A stretch of DNA of 64,000 nucleotides, taken from positions 20,079 to 84,078 of the forward strand of contig NW_013657626.1 in NCBI RefSeq assembly GCF_000142905.1, in the 5' to 3' direction. Made by a program: the position numbers and the translations under genes. The notes beneath the pieces are model-generated. The model saw nothing but the letters and a program-made list of their open reading frames with translations. It was not told where the DNA came from and made no database searches. Shown piece by piece: positions 27,363 to 37,103 of the stretch (positions are counted from its first letter, which is position 1; every line of letters begins with the position of its first letter). The stretch is from Thecamonas trahens ATCC 50062. Lineage: Eukaryota; Apusozoa; Apusomonadida; Apusomonadidae.

Positions 27363-28467
27363 ATGTCAGCAAGTCGAAGTGTGTCTGTGACTATTCCTGG
27401 ACGACGAGGCGGCAGTGGTGCTGGTGCTGGTGCTGGTGCTGGTGTTGGTGCTGGTGGTGGTGGTGGAGATGGTGCTGGTCGTGCTGCTGGTGGCACGGGA
27501 GTCGGGCAACATGCAGGTGGTGATGTTTTCACCGCATCGACACCTCCGTCGTTTCATGCAGAGTCTCCCTCGTTTTCAATGTTGGGTGATCCAAGGACTC
27601 AAGAGTCGTTTTCTTCCACTTGGGAAGCTCCCTTGGTGGTACGTTGCTCATGGGGTGATGAGATGAGGAGGGGGCACCATGCAACTGTTCACTATGTGCC
27701 TGATCACCATGCGCCTGATCACTATGCGCCTGACAACCATGTGCCTGTTCACTATGCGCCTGACAACCATGTGCCTGATCACTATGTGCCTGATCACCAT
27801 GCGCCTGGTCACTATGCGCCTGATCACCATGCGCCTGATCACTATGCGCCTGACAACCATGCGCCTGATCACTATGTGCCTGATCACTGTGCGCCTGATC
27901 ACTGTGCGTCTGGTCACTATGCGCATGATCACTATGCGCCTGACAACCATGCGCCTGATCACTATGCGCCTGACAACCATGCGCCTGATCACTATGCGCC
28001 TGACTACCATGCGTGTGGTGGATAGCCATGCGTGGGATGTATACGACTGATTACGGCCGCCTGACTCACTCCATTTCGCGACGCAGCGCAACGTGTTTGT
28101 GGCCTCGCCCAGCATCGACATGACGACGACAAAGCTGGTGAAGCACACGTTTGTGTGGAAGTACCCGTGCACCTCGGCGGTGCTGCGCGGATCGTTCACC
28201 TCGCCGCCGTGGGCAGTCTCCATCCCTCTCACCATCACCGCAGACGGTGCAAAGGCCTCGGTCACAGTCCTCATTCCTCCAGGCGAGCACACCTACAAGT
28301 TGGTCGTCGATGACGAATGGCACCTTATCTCCTACCTTCCGATCTGCGTCGGCTCGGACGGCATCGTCAACAACCTCCTTGTTCTCGACGAAGCCGAAGC
28401 CGAACTCGCCGATCCCTCCCGCGTCATCCTCCCTTCCTCCACCACTGCCGCTACATCCTCATCATGA
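27363..28467 (+). CDS. AMPK-beta-type glycogen-binding (CBM48) domain protein, two exons
   Basis: I join exon 1 (27363-27638) to exon 2 (28087-28467) through a 448-bp intron with GTACGT donor and CGCAG acceptor, both phase 0, giving 218 residues. Exon 1 encodes a Gly/Ala-rich and Ser-rich leader. Exon 2 encodes a glycogen-binding module of the AMPK beta type: KHTFVWKYPCTSAVLRGSF, then VTVLIPPGEHTYKLVVDDEW and GIVNNLLVL, matching the strands that carry the carbohydrate-contact Trp and Lys. The AMPK beta C-terminal ASC domain is absent, so this is more likely a stand-alone or LSF/PTST-like glycogen/starch-binding protein. The unspliced frame is also open through the repeat but gives only a His/Asp/Pro repeat. 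Confidence 0.78.
27674..28019. repeat. 15-bp minisatellite inside an intron
   Basis: About 23 copies of a 15-bp unit of the type GATCACTATGCGCCT alternating with GACAACCATGCGCCT. It fills most of the intron of the glycogen-binding-protein gene. Because the unit is a multiple of three and lacks stops in several frames, both strands show long but meaningless open frames. Confidence 0.9.
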
Positions 28468-28723
28468 TGTCCTTTTTCCCCTTCCCTCCCCTCACCTCGC
28501 CTTCCCTCCCCTCCCTCCTCCTTCCAACCAACATCAAAGTCACTCTTGTCATATCTTTGGGCGGCGGTCGAGTGCCAGCAGTTGGCTGACGAGCAACCGG
28601 CTCGCCGCCTCCGCCCCAGCCCCAGCCCCCGCACCCCCCCTCCGCCAGGAGCCGACGGCGACGGGAGGAGGTAGTACGCGGGCTACACGACGACCACGCA
28701 ACTCAAACAGGGTGACAGTTCGT

Positions 28724-30574
28724 ATGGCACACCTTGGAATAGAGGAGCAACAGCGAGCCATTCCTGACCGCTACTACGTGAGTGAGGACCAAGTATGGGC
28801 AGGAAAGCGACGGAGCGACCTGGCAGCCACGCATGGCTCGGTTGGCTCGGACTCTGCCACACTTCCGCCATTTCATCGCATTACGCCCAACGGGAAAAAG
28901 AGTGACTCGACGAGCGACAATTTCTCGTCGGGCAGGCTGGATCAAACCACAAAGCTGCTATTTGGTCCTCCTTCCACCGCTGCCATCGAGTCCATCATCG
29001 CTACTCCTGGAAGATCTTCCCTTCTCAACGAGCTGAAGGAGGAGAACGCTCGGAGAGAGGTGGAGCTCTTGGGATCTAATCTGCAGTCTGGAACTCCCGC
29101 ATCAAACCAGGCTCACGCAGGCGCCCTGGTCGGCTTGCAAGCACAGCTCCATGCCAAGGACACGCTGCTCTCGCAGGAGCGAGAAAAGGTGCTCGAGCTC
29201 CGCAAGGCGCTCGAGGTGAGCAAGAACGAGGCTGATGAGCTCCGCCGCCTGCAGTCGGTGCGGGAAGAGTCGGAGAAGGCCGCCGAGGTCCTCGAGCTGC
29301 AGCATGTTATCCTCGAGCTGCAGCACGAGAACGCCGAGCTGGAGCGGATGCTTCACGCCTCGACTTCGGCTGTCCACAAAGAACTGGCCAAGCAGCAAGA
29401 TGCTCACGCGAGCGAGAAGGCCGAGCTGCTCGCCCAGCTCGACCACGCCAACCACTCAGCCGCCGAGGCCGAACGGTCCATGGACCTCGACCGCGACTCG
29501 GAGCTCCGCAACGCCCACAAGGGCATGGTCGAGGCCCAGTCCGAGGTCCGCGCGCTCACCCGCTCGCTCAACGACACCCGTGCGCTCCTCCGCGACTCTC
29601 AGGAGCGCATCGCCGAGCTGGAGGACCAGCTGCGCAACCGCGAAGCTGCCATCGACGGCCACGCCGAGCAGCTGTCGCGGCTCGCAGATCACTCGTCGTC
29701 GACCGACGCCAAGCGACTGCGCGACATTGTGTCCACCCTCGAGGCCGAGAAGCGAGGTCTGGAAGCCGTCGTCCGCGCTGGCTCGCACTACCGGTCATCG
29801 CTGCCGGATGCCCCGCTCCCGGCCATGACCTCAGGCCCGGCGCGCGAGAGCCAGCCAATTGACCCCAATGCGGATGCTGCCGTCCTGCTTGCGCAGCTGG
29901 AGAACGCCCGCGCGCAAAACGCCCATCTCACTTTCCAGCTCGAGGAGTACGAGACCGAGAACGCCGAGCTCCGGGCGCTGCTGGCCGAGCTCAAGGCCAA
30001 GGCGCCTGGCGGCGCCCTCTTTAGCGACGATCAGCCGCCGCCGGCCGACTCGGAGTCGGCTGATGACCAGCCGTCGTTCAACGGCTCCGAGTCTATCTTC
30101 AACTCGGTGGCGGCGGCGCTCAACGAGCAGTCGCTGGCCTTTGTGGACGACAGTGTCGGCGATGGCGCCGCCCTCGACCGCGTCGTCGTCAACACGCCAC
30201 AGCCCGGAGTCATGTCGGTGGCGGCCTCGCCGGGCGCCTCGATTTTCCGCGCCACCCCGTCGCCGCGTGGACAGCAGGGTGCGGCTTCATCGGCGCGGTC
30301 CCGCCCGAGCTCGGGCTCACGAATGCCGCTGGCGCCGTCGCCGCGCAGGCGGTCACCATCGCCGACCCGCAAGCACGCGTCCAAGCTTGCGCCAACGCCG
30401 TCCGCTGCGATCTTTGCCTCGCGATCGCGGGCCAACTGGTGGCCGCAAAAAGAGCTTGACGCTCGGCTCTCGGCCTCGCGCCTCGCGCGGCGGGCTTGGA
30501 AGCCGCCCGGCCCCAAGCCGCCTGGCCCGAACGAGCCGTCCATCACCACGGCGCACAAGCGCGACGATGCCTAG
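28724..30574 (+). CDS. Coiled-coil protein of unknown function
   Basis: A 616-residue protein I cannot assign to a family. The frame is open far upstream, but the Met at 28724 (MAHLGIEEQQ) is the first that begins ordinary protein-like sequence; the part before is Pro/Ser/Arg low complexity. Residues about 105-440 form a nearly continuous coiled coil (QAQLHAKDTLLSQEREKVLE, LELQHVILELQHENAELERM) with few breaks. The C-terminal 150 residues are Ser/Pro/Arg-rich and basic (PSPRRRSPSPTRKHASK), ending WPQKELDARLSASRLARRAW. This resembles centrosomal, basal-body or cytoskeletal linkers only in a general way. Confidence 0.7.
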   Translation: MAHLGIEEQQRAIPDRYYVSEDQVWAGKRRSDLAATHGSVGSDSATLPPFHRITPNGKKSDSTSDNFSSGRLDQTTKLLFGPPSTAAIESIIATPGRSSLLNELKEENARREVELLGSNLQSGTPASNQAHAGALVGLQAQLHAKDTLLSQEREKVLELRKALEVSKNEADELRRLQSVREESEKAAEVLELQHVILELQHENAELERMLHASTSAVHKELAKQQDAHASEKAELLAQLDHANHSAAEAERSMDLDRDSELRNAHKGMVEAQSEVRALTRSLNDTRALLRDSQERIAELEDQLRNREAAIDGHAEQLSRLADHSSSTDAKRLRDIVSTLEAEKRGLEAVVRAGSHYRSSLPDAPLPAMTSGPARESQPIDPNADAAVLLAQLENARAQNAHLTFQLEEYETENAELRALLAELKAKAPGGALFSDDQPPPADSESADDQPSFNGSESIFNSVAAALNEQSLAFVDDSVGDGAALDRVVVNTPQPGVMSVAASPGASIFRATPSPRGQQGAASSARSRPSSGSRMPLAPSPRRRSPSPTRKHASKLAPTPSAAIFASRSRANWWPQKELDARLSASRLARRAWKPPGPKPPGPNEPSITTAHKRDDA

Positions 30575-31286
30575 CGGTGCAAGTCTGAACACATGACGGT
30601 ACGAAATGAACAATTTCGTCCATCGCGCAAGCCGCGCGCTCTGCGACGCTCCACAGACGTCCATCGATCGCGGGAAAAGAGTAGTACAATGTGCTAATGG
30701 CTGCCACAACAGAAAACAGTCGGCGATGCAGAGATGGACGCCGCACGCGGCGCGAAAGGTCCGCGGCCGCCATCGCTTACCATGAAGCCTCCGGCAGGCG
30801 AGGCTGGGTAAGGTGGTGATGACGAGCGGTGATGACGAGCGGCCGCTGCAGAGGTGCGCTTTCTTGGCGAGAATGTCGGCGCAGAGGGACGATTCCGCTT
30901 GCGCGACGGCGCGGAGTCGGCGGCGTCGGTGCTGGCGGGGAGGCTCCAGCGTCGCACGGTCGACTCGGCGAGCAACGACAACGTTGTTGAGTCTGGAGGA
31001 CGAGAGCAGATTGCCAGGAAACGGCAGTCGATCAAGTTCTTCCACACGACAACAGTGAGGTCGTCGCCACGTTGCACACAAGGGCGTCGCCGGGACGAGC
31101 GTCGGGCGACAGGCCCCACGTGCAAGCCACGCATCGGGCACGCCTCCCATCTCCAGCCGCAGGTCAAGCAGGCGTCGCGCAGCGTCGGCCGGAGACCTGG
31201 AAGTCAAGCTTCATCGAGTTGTTCACTTTGAGACGCGCGACAGCGCGTCCGAACGGCCGTACCGTTAAGGGTTAACAGCCAAGTCA
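30575..31286. other. Region without a supported gene
   Basis: About 710 bp between two 3' ends (coiled-coil gene on plus, BPI-like gene on minus). Open frames of 120-280 codons exist on both strands, but all are Arg/Ser/Ala-rich with no domain, and the strands overlap each other. A small unrecognised gene with introns cannot be excluded. Confidence 0.4.
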
Positions 31287-32918
31287 CTACTCGTCGATGC
31301 GGACCGGGAGCGAGGCCTTGATCAGGTCGCCAGCGTCGCCGGGACGGGCAGCCATGGCGGCGTTGTAGGCCGCAGCGGCTGCGGAGCCGGCATCGCCGAG
31401 GGTTGGCGGGGCATAGGTAAAGTCAGAGGCGAGGCCGACGTAGCCGGTGCCGTAGACAACTTCGATGGACGAGAGGGTGATGCCCGAGACGACCGGGATG
31501 GGGAAGCCGACGCCGAGGACCTTGTTGATCCAGGGAACGAGGCCCTTGGAGACGGCTAGGTTGACGAGGGCGTCGAGGAGCTGGACGTTAAAGTTGCCGA
31601 TGGGCGCAGTGGTGTTGGCCAGCGAGAGGTTGCAGCCGACGTACGAGACCTGGGCGGTGATGTTGTTGGCCGAGACGGCGACCTTGCCGGTGCCAAAAAG
31701 GTGGAGGCCAAGAGTAAAGGCGTAGATGCGCGGCTGGCCGGCGGGGAGAACGTAGACGGCAACGTTGCCGAGCACGTCGCACGTTGCGCCGTCGGGCGAA
31801 ATGGCGGCGTTGGGCGTGGCGTTGGCGGCGAGCTCAAACTCGACCTTCATGTCCGGATACGCCTTGTACAGCGCCGGGAGAAGGAACCGCATCGACGTGG
31901 TGTTGAGCGAGACGGGCGACCAGGACGGGAGCTCGTTGACGGTGGTGTGGAGAGCGCCGGCCTTAAAGTAGACGTAGCCGGCCGAGAACGCCACGTCCTC
32001 CGAGAAGACAAGGTTGATCTCGTCGGCGGCGTCGACAGTGGTCGGGAGCTTGACTGGAGCCCAGGGGCCGGGCGGCGCCGGTGAGTTGGAGAGGAACTGG
32101 CCGAGATGGACCGACGAGAACTGGGTAGCGGTGATGCTTGGCGGGGCGAGCATGGCGTAGTTGACAGACGAGTATTTGTCGACCTTCTCCTTGATGGGCA
32201 GAGTGGCGAGCGCTTCCTCGGCCTGCTTGTTGATGGCGTCAACAATGGCCGACTTGAGCGAGGACTGGACCGAGGACTTGACCGAGCCCTTGAAGAGGCC
32301 GACGAGCCAGTTGTAGAGCCACGAGGCACCTCCATGGACCTTGATGTGGAACGAACCAATGTCGACCTCTGAAGCATCAACAGCAACCGTGGGTCGACCC
32401 GAGGCCTCACCGATGGCAACGGTGACGGAGATGGTGGTCTTGGAGACGTCGACACTCGCCGAGCCATGATCGGAGATGTGTGGCCAAGAGTGCTCACGGT
32501 AATGCCAATTGAGGCTCACATCACACACAGCAGACGAGACACCGACTTGAATGCCGGTACCTGGCTTGAGCTGAAGGATCGAGTCTGGCAGAGCCAAGTT
32601 GGTAATGGCAATGTTCGAGAGAGTGTAGTCGACGTGTCCCACGGGTGTGCCTGCCGAGCCAGAAATGGTTGGCACGGAAATGGTTTTGAGCTCAGCGAGA
32701 ATGAGCTCAATGCCCACGTCTTTGATGTACGTCAGGCCTTTTTGAGAGAGGGAGACCGCCACACCAGCACCTCCACCACTTGCCACCTTGTCGGTCATGC
32801 TACGCCTGCCCGTCATGGTTGTCGTTGGCAAGGCCGTGGGCATGGCCGTCGTCGTCATCGACATAATCGCCACTGTGAGCATGACAATGCCAAGCATGGC
32901 TACAGTCGTCGCTTGCAT
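31287..32918 (-). CDS. BPI/LBP/PLUNC-family lipid-binding protein
   Basis: A 543-residue protein of the bactericidal/permeability-increasing family, whose two barrel domains each bind a phospholipid and can bind lipopolysaccharide. The N-terminus is a hydrophobic signal sequence. GLTYIKDVGIELILAELKTI and DYTLSNIAITNLALPDS are the classical start of the N-terminal barrel. The segment VDAINKQAEEAL followed by the KVDKYSSVNYAMLAPP region matches the junction to the central sheet. The second barrel follows (YAFTLGLHLFGTGKVAVSA, INKVLGVGFPIPVVSGITL). Two cysteines (in AVCDVSLNW and TCDVLG) and a third (GCNLSL) are present. It is probably secreted or phagosomal; in a bacterivorous protist it may act on prey membranes, which is inference. 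Two CACGTG sites lie just upstream. Confidence 0.88.
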   Translation of the reverse strand: MQATTVAMLGIVMLTVAIMSMTTTAMPTALPTTTMTGRRSMTDKVASGGGAGVAVSLSQKGLTYIKDVGIELILAELKTISVPTISGSAGTPVGHVDYTLSNIAITNLALPDSILQLKPGTGIQVGVSSAVCDVSLNWHYREHSWPHISDHGSASVDVSKTTISVTVAIGEASGRPTVAVDASEVDIGSFHIKVHGGASWLYNWLVGLFKGSVKSSVQSSLKSAIVDAINKQAEEALATLPIKEKVDKYSSVNYAMLAPPSITATQFSSVHLGQFLSNSPAPPGPWAPVKLPTTVDAADEINLVFSEDVAFSAGYVYFKAGALHTTVNELPSWSPVSLNTTSMRFLLPALYKAYPDMKVEFELAANATPNAAISPDGATCDVLGNVAVYVLPAGQPRIYAFTLGLHLFGTGKVAVSANNITAQVSYVGCNLSLANTTAPIGNFNVQLLDALVNLAVSKGLVPWINKVLGVGFPIPVVSGITLSSIEVVYGTGYVGLASDFTYAPPTLGDAGSAAAAAYNAAMAARPGDAGDLIKASLPVRIDE

Positions 32919-33231
32919 AGTGAAAGTGTAGAAGAGTGGCGTGGTCGTTGTCGTCGCCGTTGTCGTACTCGCCGTCGGTCACGTGAGTCACGGTGGCGAA
33001 GGTCGGGCGGGTGCTGCCGCCGCACGTCGGGCACGGGTCACGTGCCGCCCGCTGGGTGTGAATAATCGACTGTCAGATCAGATCAGGGGTAGAAAGGACG
33101 GGAGGGGGGGAGGGAGAGAGAGGGGGGGGGGGAGGGAGGAGCTTGTGTGAGGTGTGAGGTGGCGGCCTTCATTTCCGTGCACGGCAGGGCTTTCCGGAGG
33201 GGGGGAGGGGGGGGAGGGGGGGGGGGGGGGG
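32919..33231. other. Spacer with E-boxes and long poly-G tracts
   Basis: Between the BPI-like gene start and the end of the kinase gene, both on minus. It carries two CACGTG boxes near the BPI start and G-rich runs (33103-33142 and 33198-33231), the latter directly next to the kinase stop codon. No gene is seen. Confidence 0.6.
32981..33044. promoter_or_regulatory. Two GTCACGTG E-boxes upstream of the BPI-like gene
   Basis: CACGTG occurs at 32981-32986 (context GGTCACGTGAGT) and at 33039-33044 (context GGTCACGTGCC). These lie 63 and 121 bp upstream of the minus-strand start codon at 32918. Both fit a bHLH-zip site, inferred from motif only. Confidence 0.45.
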
Positions 33232-36200
33232 CTACGACAGATCGTCAACAGTGACCGACTCGAGGAGTTGGAGAATGTCGGCAAAGGCCGGGCGGGCGTC
33301 GGGTGAGCCGTCCCAGCAGGCGCGCATGAGAGCGGCGAGGACCTTGGGGGTGGATCGCGAGATGTGCGGGCGTTCGCCCTTGGAGACGCCGAGCATGACC
33401 TGGAAGTGGTTCTGGAGGTGGGCAAAGGGAACGGCGTAGTGGGTGAGCTCCCATAGGACAATGCCGAACGAGTAGACGTCGGCCTTGAGGCCGTAGGCCG
33501 GTGACTGCATAACCTCGGGAGCCATCCACTGCGGAGTGCCGATGGGCGACTTGTTGGACTGAATGGACTGGAGGTAGAAGCGCGAGAGGCCAAAGTCGCA
33601 GATCTTGGCCGACCAGCGGTCGTCGAGGAGGACGTTGAGTGACTTGAGGTCACGGTGGAGGACGGGCGGCGACATAGCGTGAAGGGCAGCCATGCCGCGG
33701 GCAATGTCTGTGGCGATGGAGAGGGTGAGCGAGGGCGCAAAGCGGATACGCTGCTTCTGCAGAACATCAAAGAGCGAGCCATGGGCGCAGTACTCGGTGA
33801 CGATGCAGAGCTTGGGCGGCTCGTCGGCAGTGCCAATGAGGAAGACCAAGTTCGGGTGGTCCATTTCGGACATGAGCTCGGTCTCCTTGCGGAAGTCAAC
33901 GAGCACGTCCTCGGTGTACTGCTCGGTGAGAAACTTGGCAGCAACGTCCAGGCCGCGGAGCTTGGCGAGGAAGACCTTGCCGAACGAGCCCTCGCCGAGC
34001 GTCCGCCCGAGCTCGATCTCGTCGATGGTGATGTCGGTGAGGCGCGGGAAGACCACGACCGAGGCCTGCTCGTCAACGGGGGGCTTTTCGACGAGCGGGA
34101 TCTTTTCGCGCTTGCGACGGCGCGAGCGGCGCGGGAGGCCGGCGTACTTGCCCTGCGGCAAGACGAGCTCGTAGAGGAGGTGGAGAAAGTCGACAAAGTC
34201 GAGGACGTGGCGGCTCGGATCCTGCAACCGCTCAAAGAGGTCGGCAAAGTGCGAGGGCACGCCGCCAAAGTAGGTGTTGAGAAACTCGATGACCTCATCG
34301 CGGTCAAGACGCTTGTTGTTGTCGGCGTCGGTCTGCTCGTACGCCGAGCGGAGCCAGCGCATGCCCTCGACCACCACCGTGGCATTGGCGGTCCGGGCGA
34401 CCACTTGTGCGTACGACGAGCGGCGAACGAGCGAGTACACAAAGTGCAGCCATTCGGTAAAGTCGAGCGTCCCGTTGGCATCGGTGTCGACCTTCTGGAA
34501 AATCCGCTGAAGGCGGCCGACAATGTTAACGACGTTGCGGGTGTTGTGGACGCCAAGGAGGAGCTCCGACTCGTCGATGACGTTGTCGCCGTCGGTGTCA
34601 TAGAGCGAGAAGTCACGCTCGAGAACGCGGTACATGGCGGTGAGCATTTGCCACAGCTCCGAGTTGGTGATCGGGTTCGCACCGTCCGACGTCGAGGCGT
34701 CGGACTCGAGCGCCGGCGCCGACTCGAACAAGCCGTCCTTAGACTTGGAGAAGCAGTCGGTGCAGAGAACGTACGAGCACTTGGTGCAACAGTGGGTAGG
34801 GGTAGTACCCGTCGTCGCACAAATGGCGCAGCTCCACGTCCCAGTCACGCCCTGCGGCTGCAAGATCGGGAGCGGGTGGCGGTGTGCTGGGACGCAGAAC
34901 TCGTTCTCGCCCTGCACCATCTGGATCTCCTGCGGCTCGGCGCGGAGCTCCGACGACGAAGCTCCAGCCTCGGCGTCCGAGTCGACCGTCAGCGAGGTGT
35001 CGGCCAAGTCGGGCTCGTCACCAAGGTTGAGCGGAATAGGCGCCTTGGATCCGCGCCGCTTGTGCTTGTGCTTGTGCTTGTGCTTGTGCTTGCCCTTGCT
35101 CTTGGCCTTGCCGGGCGTGGGCTTGGCAAGCGGCACGCCGCCCACCGGCACCTTGATGATCCGGTACGTGCCCTCCGGGTACGCATACATGTATAGGAAC
35201 ATCATGAACCGCGAGACCGAGACAAGATCAGGCTTGGACGGATGGACGACAGCGTCCCAGAGCTCATCAAACTCGTCCGGTATGCCGCCGAGAGCCGAGG
35301 TGCAGAACGAGCGCATGGCCTTGGTATCAAGCGTCCGCGTCTCGTCTGGATCAAACTTCATAAAGCCAGCACGGAGCCGCTTGCATGCCGATTGGACGAC
35401 GCCGGCCGAGTCTGAGGGGAACAAGTCGTCGTACGACGAGATTTCCTGCCAGTAGTACACCAGCTGGAGGTACTCCTTAAAGTTGAGGTCGCCCGAGTTG
35501 TCCACATCAAACTCGGTGAAGAGCGACTGCATAGCATCAACCTGTGTGTGGGTGGGGGGGGGGGAGGGAAACGTTTTCCCAGAGGTGAGGTAACGATTAA
35601 CAGAACAACAAAATAATTGAGGGCGGGTAGTCAGCGAGGTAATGATAACAGCCATAACAAATAATTGAAAGGAAGTGGGNNNNNNNNNNNNNNNNNNNNN
35701 NNNNNNNNNNNNNNNNNNNNNNNNNNNNNNNNNNNNNNNNNNNNNNNNNNNNNNNNNNNNNNNNNNNNNNNNNNNNNNNNNNNNNNNNNNNNNNNNNNNN
35801 NNNNNNNNNNNNNNNNNNNNNNNNNNGGCATCGAAGGAAAAATCGAGCGGATGTTGGGCGGTGGGAGAACGGGGCAACGATTCTTGAACAAGGGAAAATA
35901 TCATTAAAAAGGGAGCAAGTGGCAGCGTTTTGGTCGTCGCGGAGAACACAGGCGGTTGAAGGGGGGTGGGGAGGGGGGGGAGGGGGGGGAGGGGGGGAGG
36001 GGGGGTAGAAGAGCGGAGAAAGTCGGGAAAGTGGGTGTGGAGACATAGTATAAGGAGATGCAGTAGGGTATGTGGTTGAGGGGGAGAGGGAGTAGGTAGT
36101 GCGTACCTCACGGAAGCCTTGGTGCATGAGGTACGTTGCCCAGTGCTCGATGGAGAGCGAGCCAACACCGTCCAAGTCGGCTGCGTTAAAGGTATCCTCC

Positions 36201-36244
36201 ATGACCTGGAAGGCATCATGGAGCTCCTGTCGGATGTCTGTCAT
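33232..36244 (-). CDS. EF-hand / ZZ zinc finger / TKL-type protein kinase, two exons
   Basis: I join exon 1 (36244-36107) to exon 2 (35541-33232), phase 0, with GTACGC donor and CACACACAG acceptor, giving 815 residues. Exon 1 holds one EF-hand (ADLDGVGSLSIEHW). Exon 2 starts with a second (DVDNSGDLNFKE), then a degenerate pair, a Lys/His repeat, and a ZZ-type zinc finger near 285-315 (CAICATTGTTPTHCCTKCSY, CTDCF). Three more EF loops follow near 361, 400 and 450 (DTDGDNVIDESE, DTDANGTLDFTE, DADNNKRLDRDE). A TKL kinase domain covers about 557-805: GEGSFGKVF, the Lys in VAAKF, HRDLKSLNVLLD, DFGLSRF and APEV. All catalytic residues are present. It is likely a calcium-tuned Ser/Thr kinase. The intron contains an assembly gap. 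Confidence 0.88.
35680..35826. other. Assembly gap, 147 N, inside the kinase intron
   Basis: A run of 147 N flanked by G-rich repeats, within the single intron of the EF-hand/ZZ/TKL kinase. No coding sequence needs to be hidden here, because the flanking exons join in phase. Confidence 0.95.
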
Positions 36245-37103
36245 GGTCAGTCACACCCGCTTGCACTCTGCTGCAAATGTAGAGCTCACGCAAGTAGTCA
36301 GGTGCCTGCCTCCCATTCGCACACGTATCTGGTGACGAGGTCTCACAGTAGCCGCTGCCGGCCAATCGATGGTCCCCGGAGTCCCGAGCCGCTGAGCCGC
36401 TTCGCCGGTCAGTAGCAAACGAATGCGCAGACGCAAGCCGCCGACAACTGGTCGCTTCGCACGCGCGATGCAGTACAGACGTACGCTCTTGTTTGCTTTG
36501 ATCACTCGCATCGCACTGCATCTATGTCGTCCGCTCTGAACCTGTGTCTGCCGTTATCGCATGTGTTGACTATGTGCCACACGGTTGCCTTGCAAGCTGC
36601 GAGGCCATCCACGATCAGAGTCAAGGGAGGCGGGTAAGCTTGGGAATTAATGGGAGGAATAGGTTGGGTGTAGATGATCTAGTACAGCTGGTTGACGACG
36701 ATGCAGCAAGAGTGATCAATAGCCATGCCAATGGAACGTAGTTCGGTCCGAGGCAAGCGACGAGGACTAGGAAGTGCGCGATGATGAGCTGGCGCGCGGG
36801 GCGATCAGCAGCGATTTGTGGGTAGAACTGCTTCTCGACACGATCGATCGTGGGAGTGCATGGTCGGCTTCCTGTGCAGGAGAGAGTATTGTAATATTGC
36901 AATGACGGGGGGGAGCAGGCGAAGCGAGAGGTGGGCAGGAATGGGCAGCGAGCGGAGGGCGGTGAGTGACGGGCGGCGGAGATTCGGCAGATTTCGTTGC
37001 GGCGGGCGACGGCGAGGAGCAGGAGAGGGGAAAGGCGGAGAAGGAGCTTGCGGAGCTGGCACTGGACTCTCTTTACTCTTGTGTACCGTGTAGAAGGAGT
37101 GCC
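36245..37103. other. Divergent spacer between kinase and giant coiled-coil gene
   Basis: About 860 bp of more balanced base composition than the genes. It contains short open frames on both strands without domains, and I see no RNA gene. The coiled-coil frame is open upstream to 36966, but the Met at 37104 begins typical sequence. Confidence 0.5.

Noticed and set aside
27674-28019. Regular repeat with a possible CRISPR or protein-repeat reading
   Set aside because: Units are contiguous with no unique spacers, and the surrounding gene splices around them. Open frames exist on both strands simply because the unit length is a multiple of three without stops.
30353-31207. 284-codon minus-strand frame between two genes
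   Set aside because: Overlaps the coiled-coil gene antisense, has no domain and mixed composition. I keep the region as unassigned.
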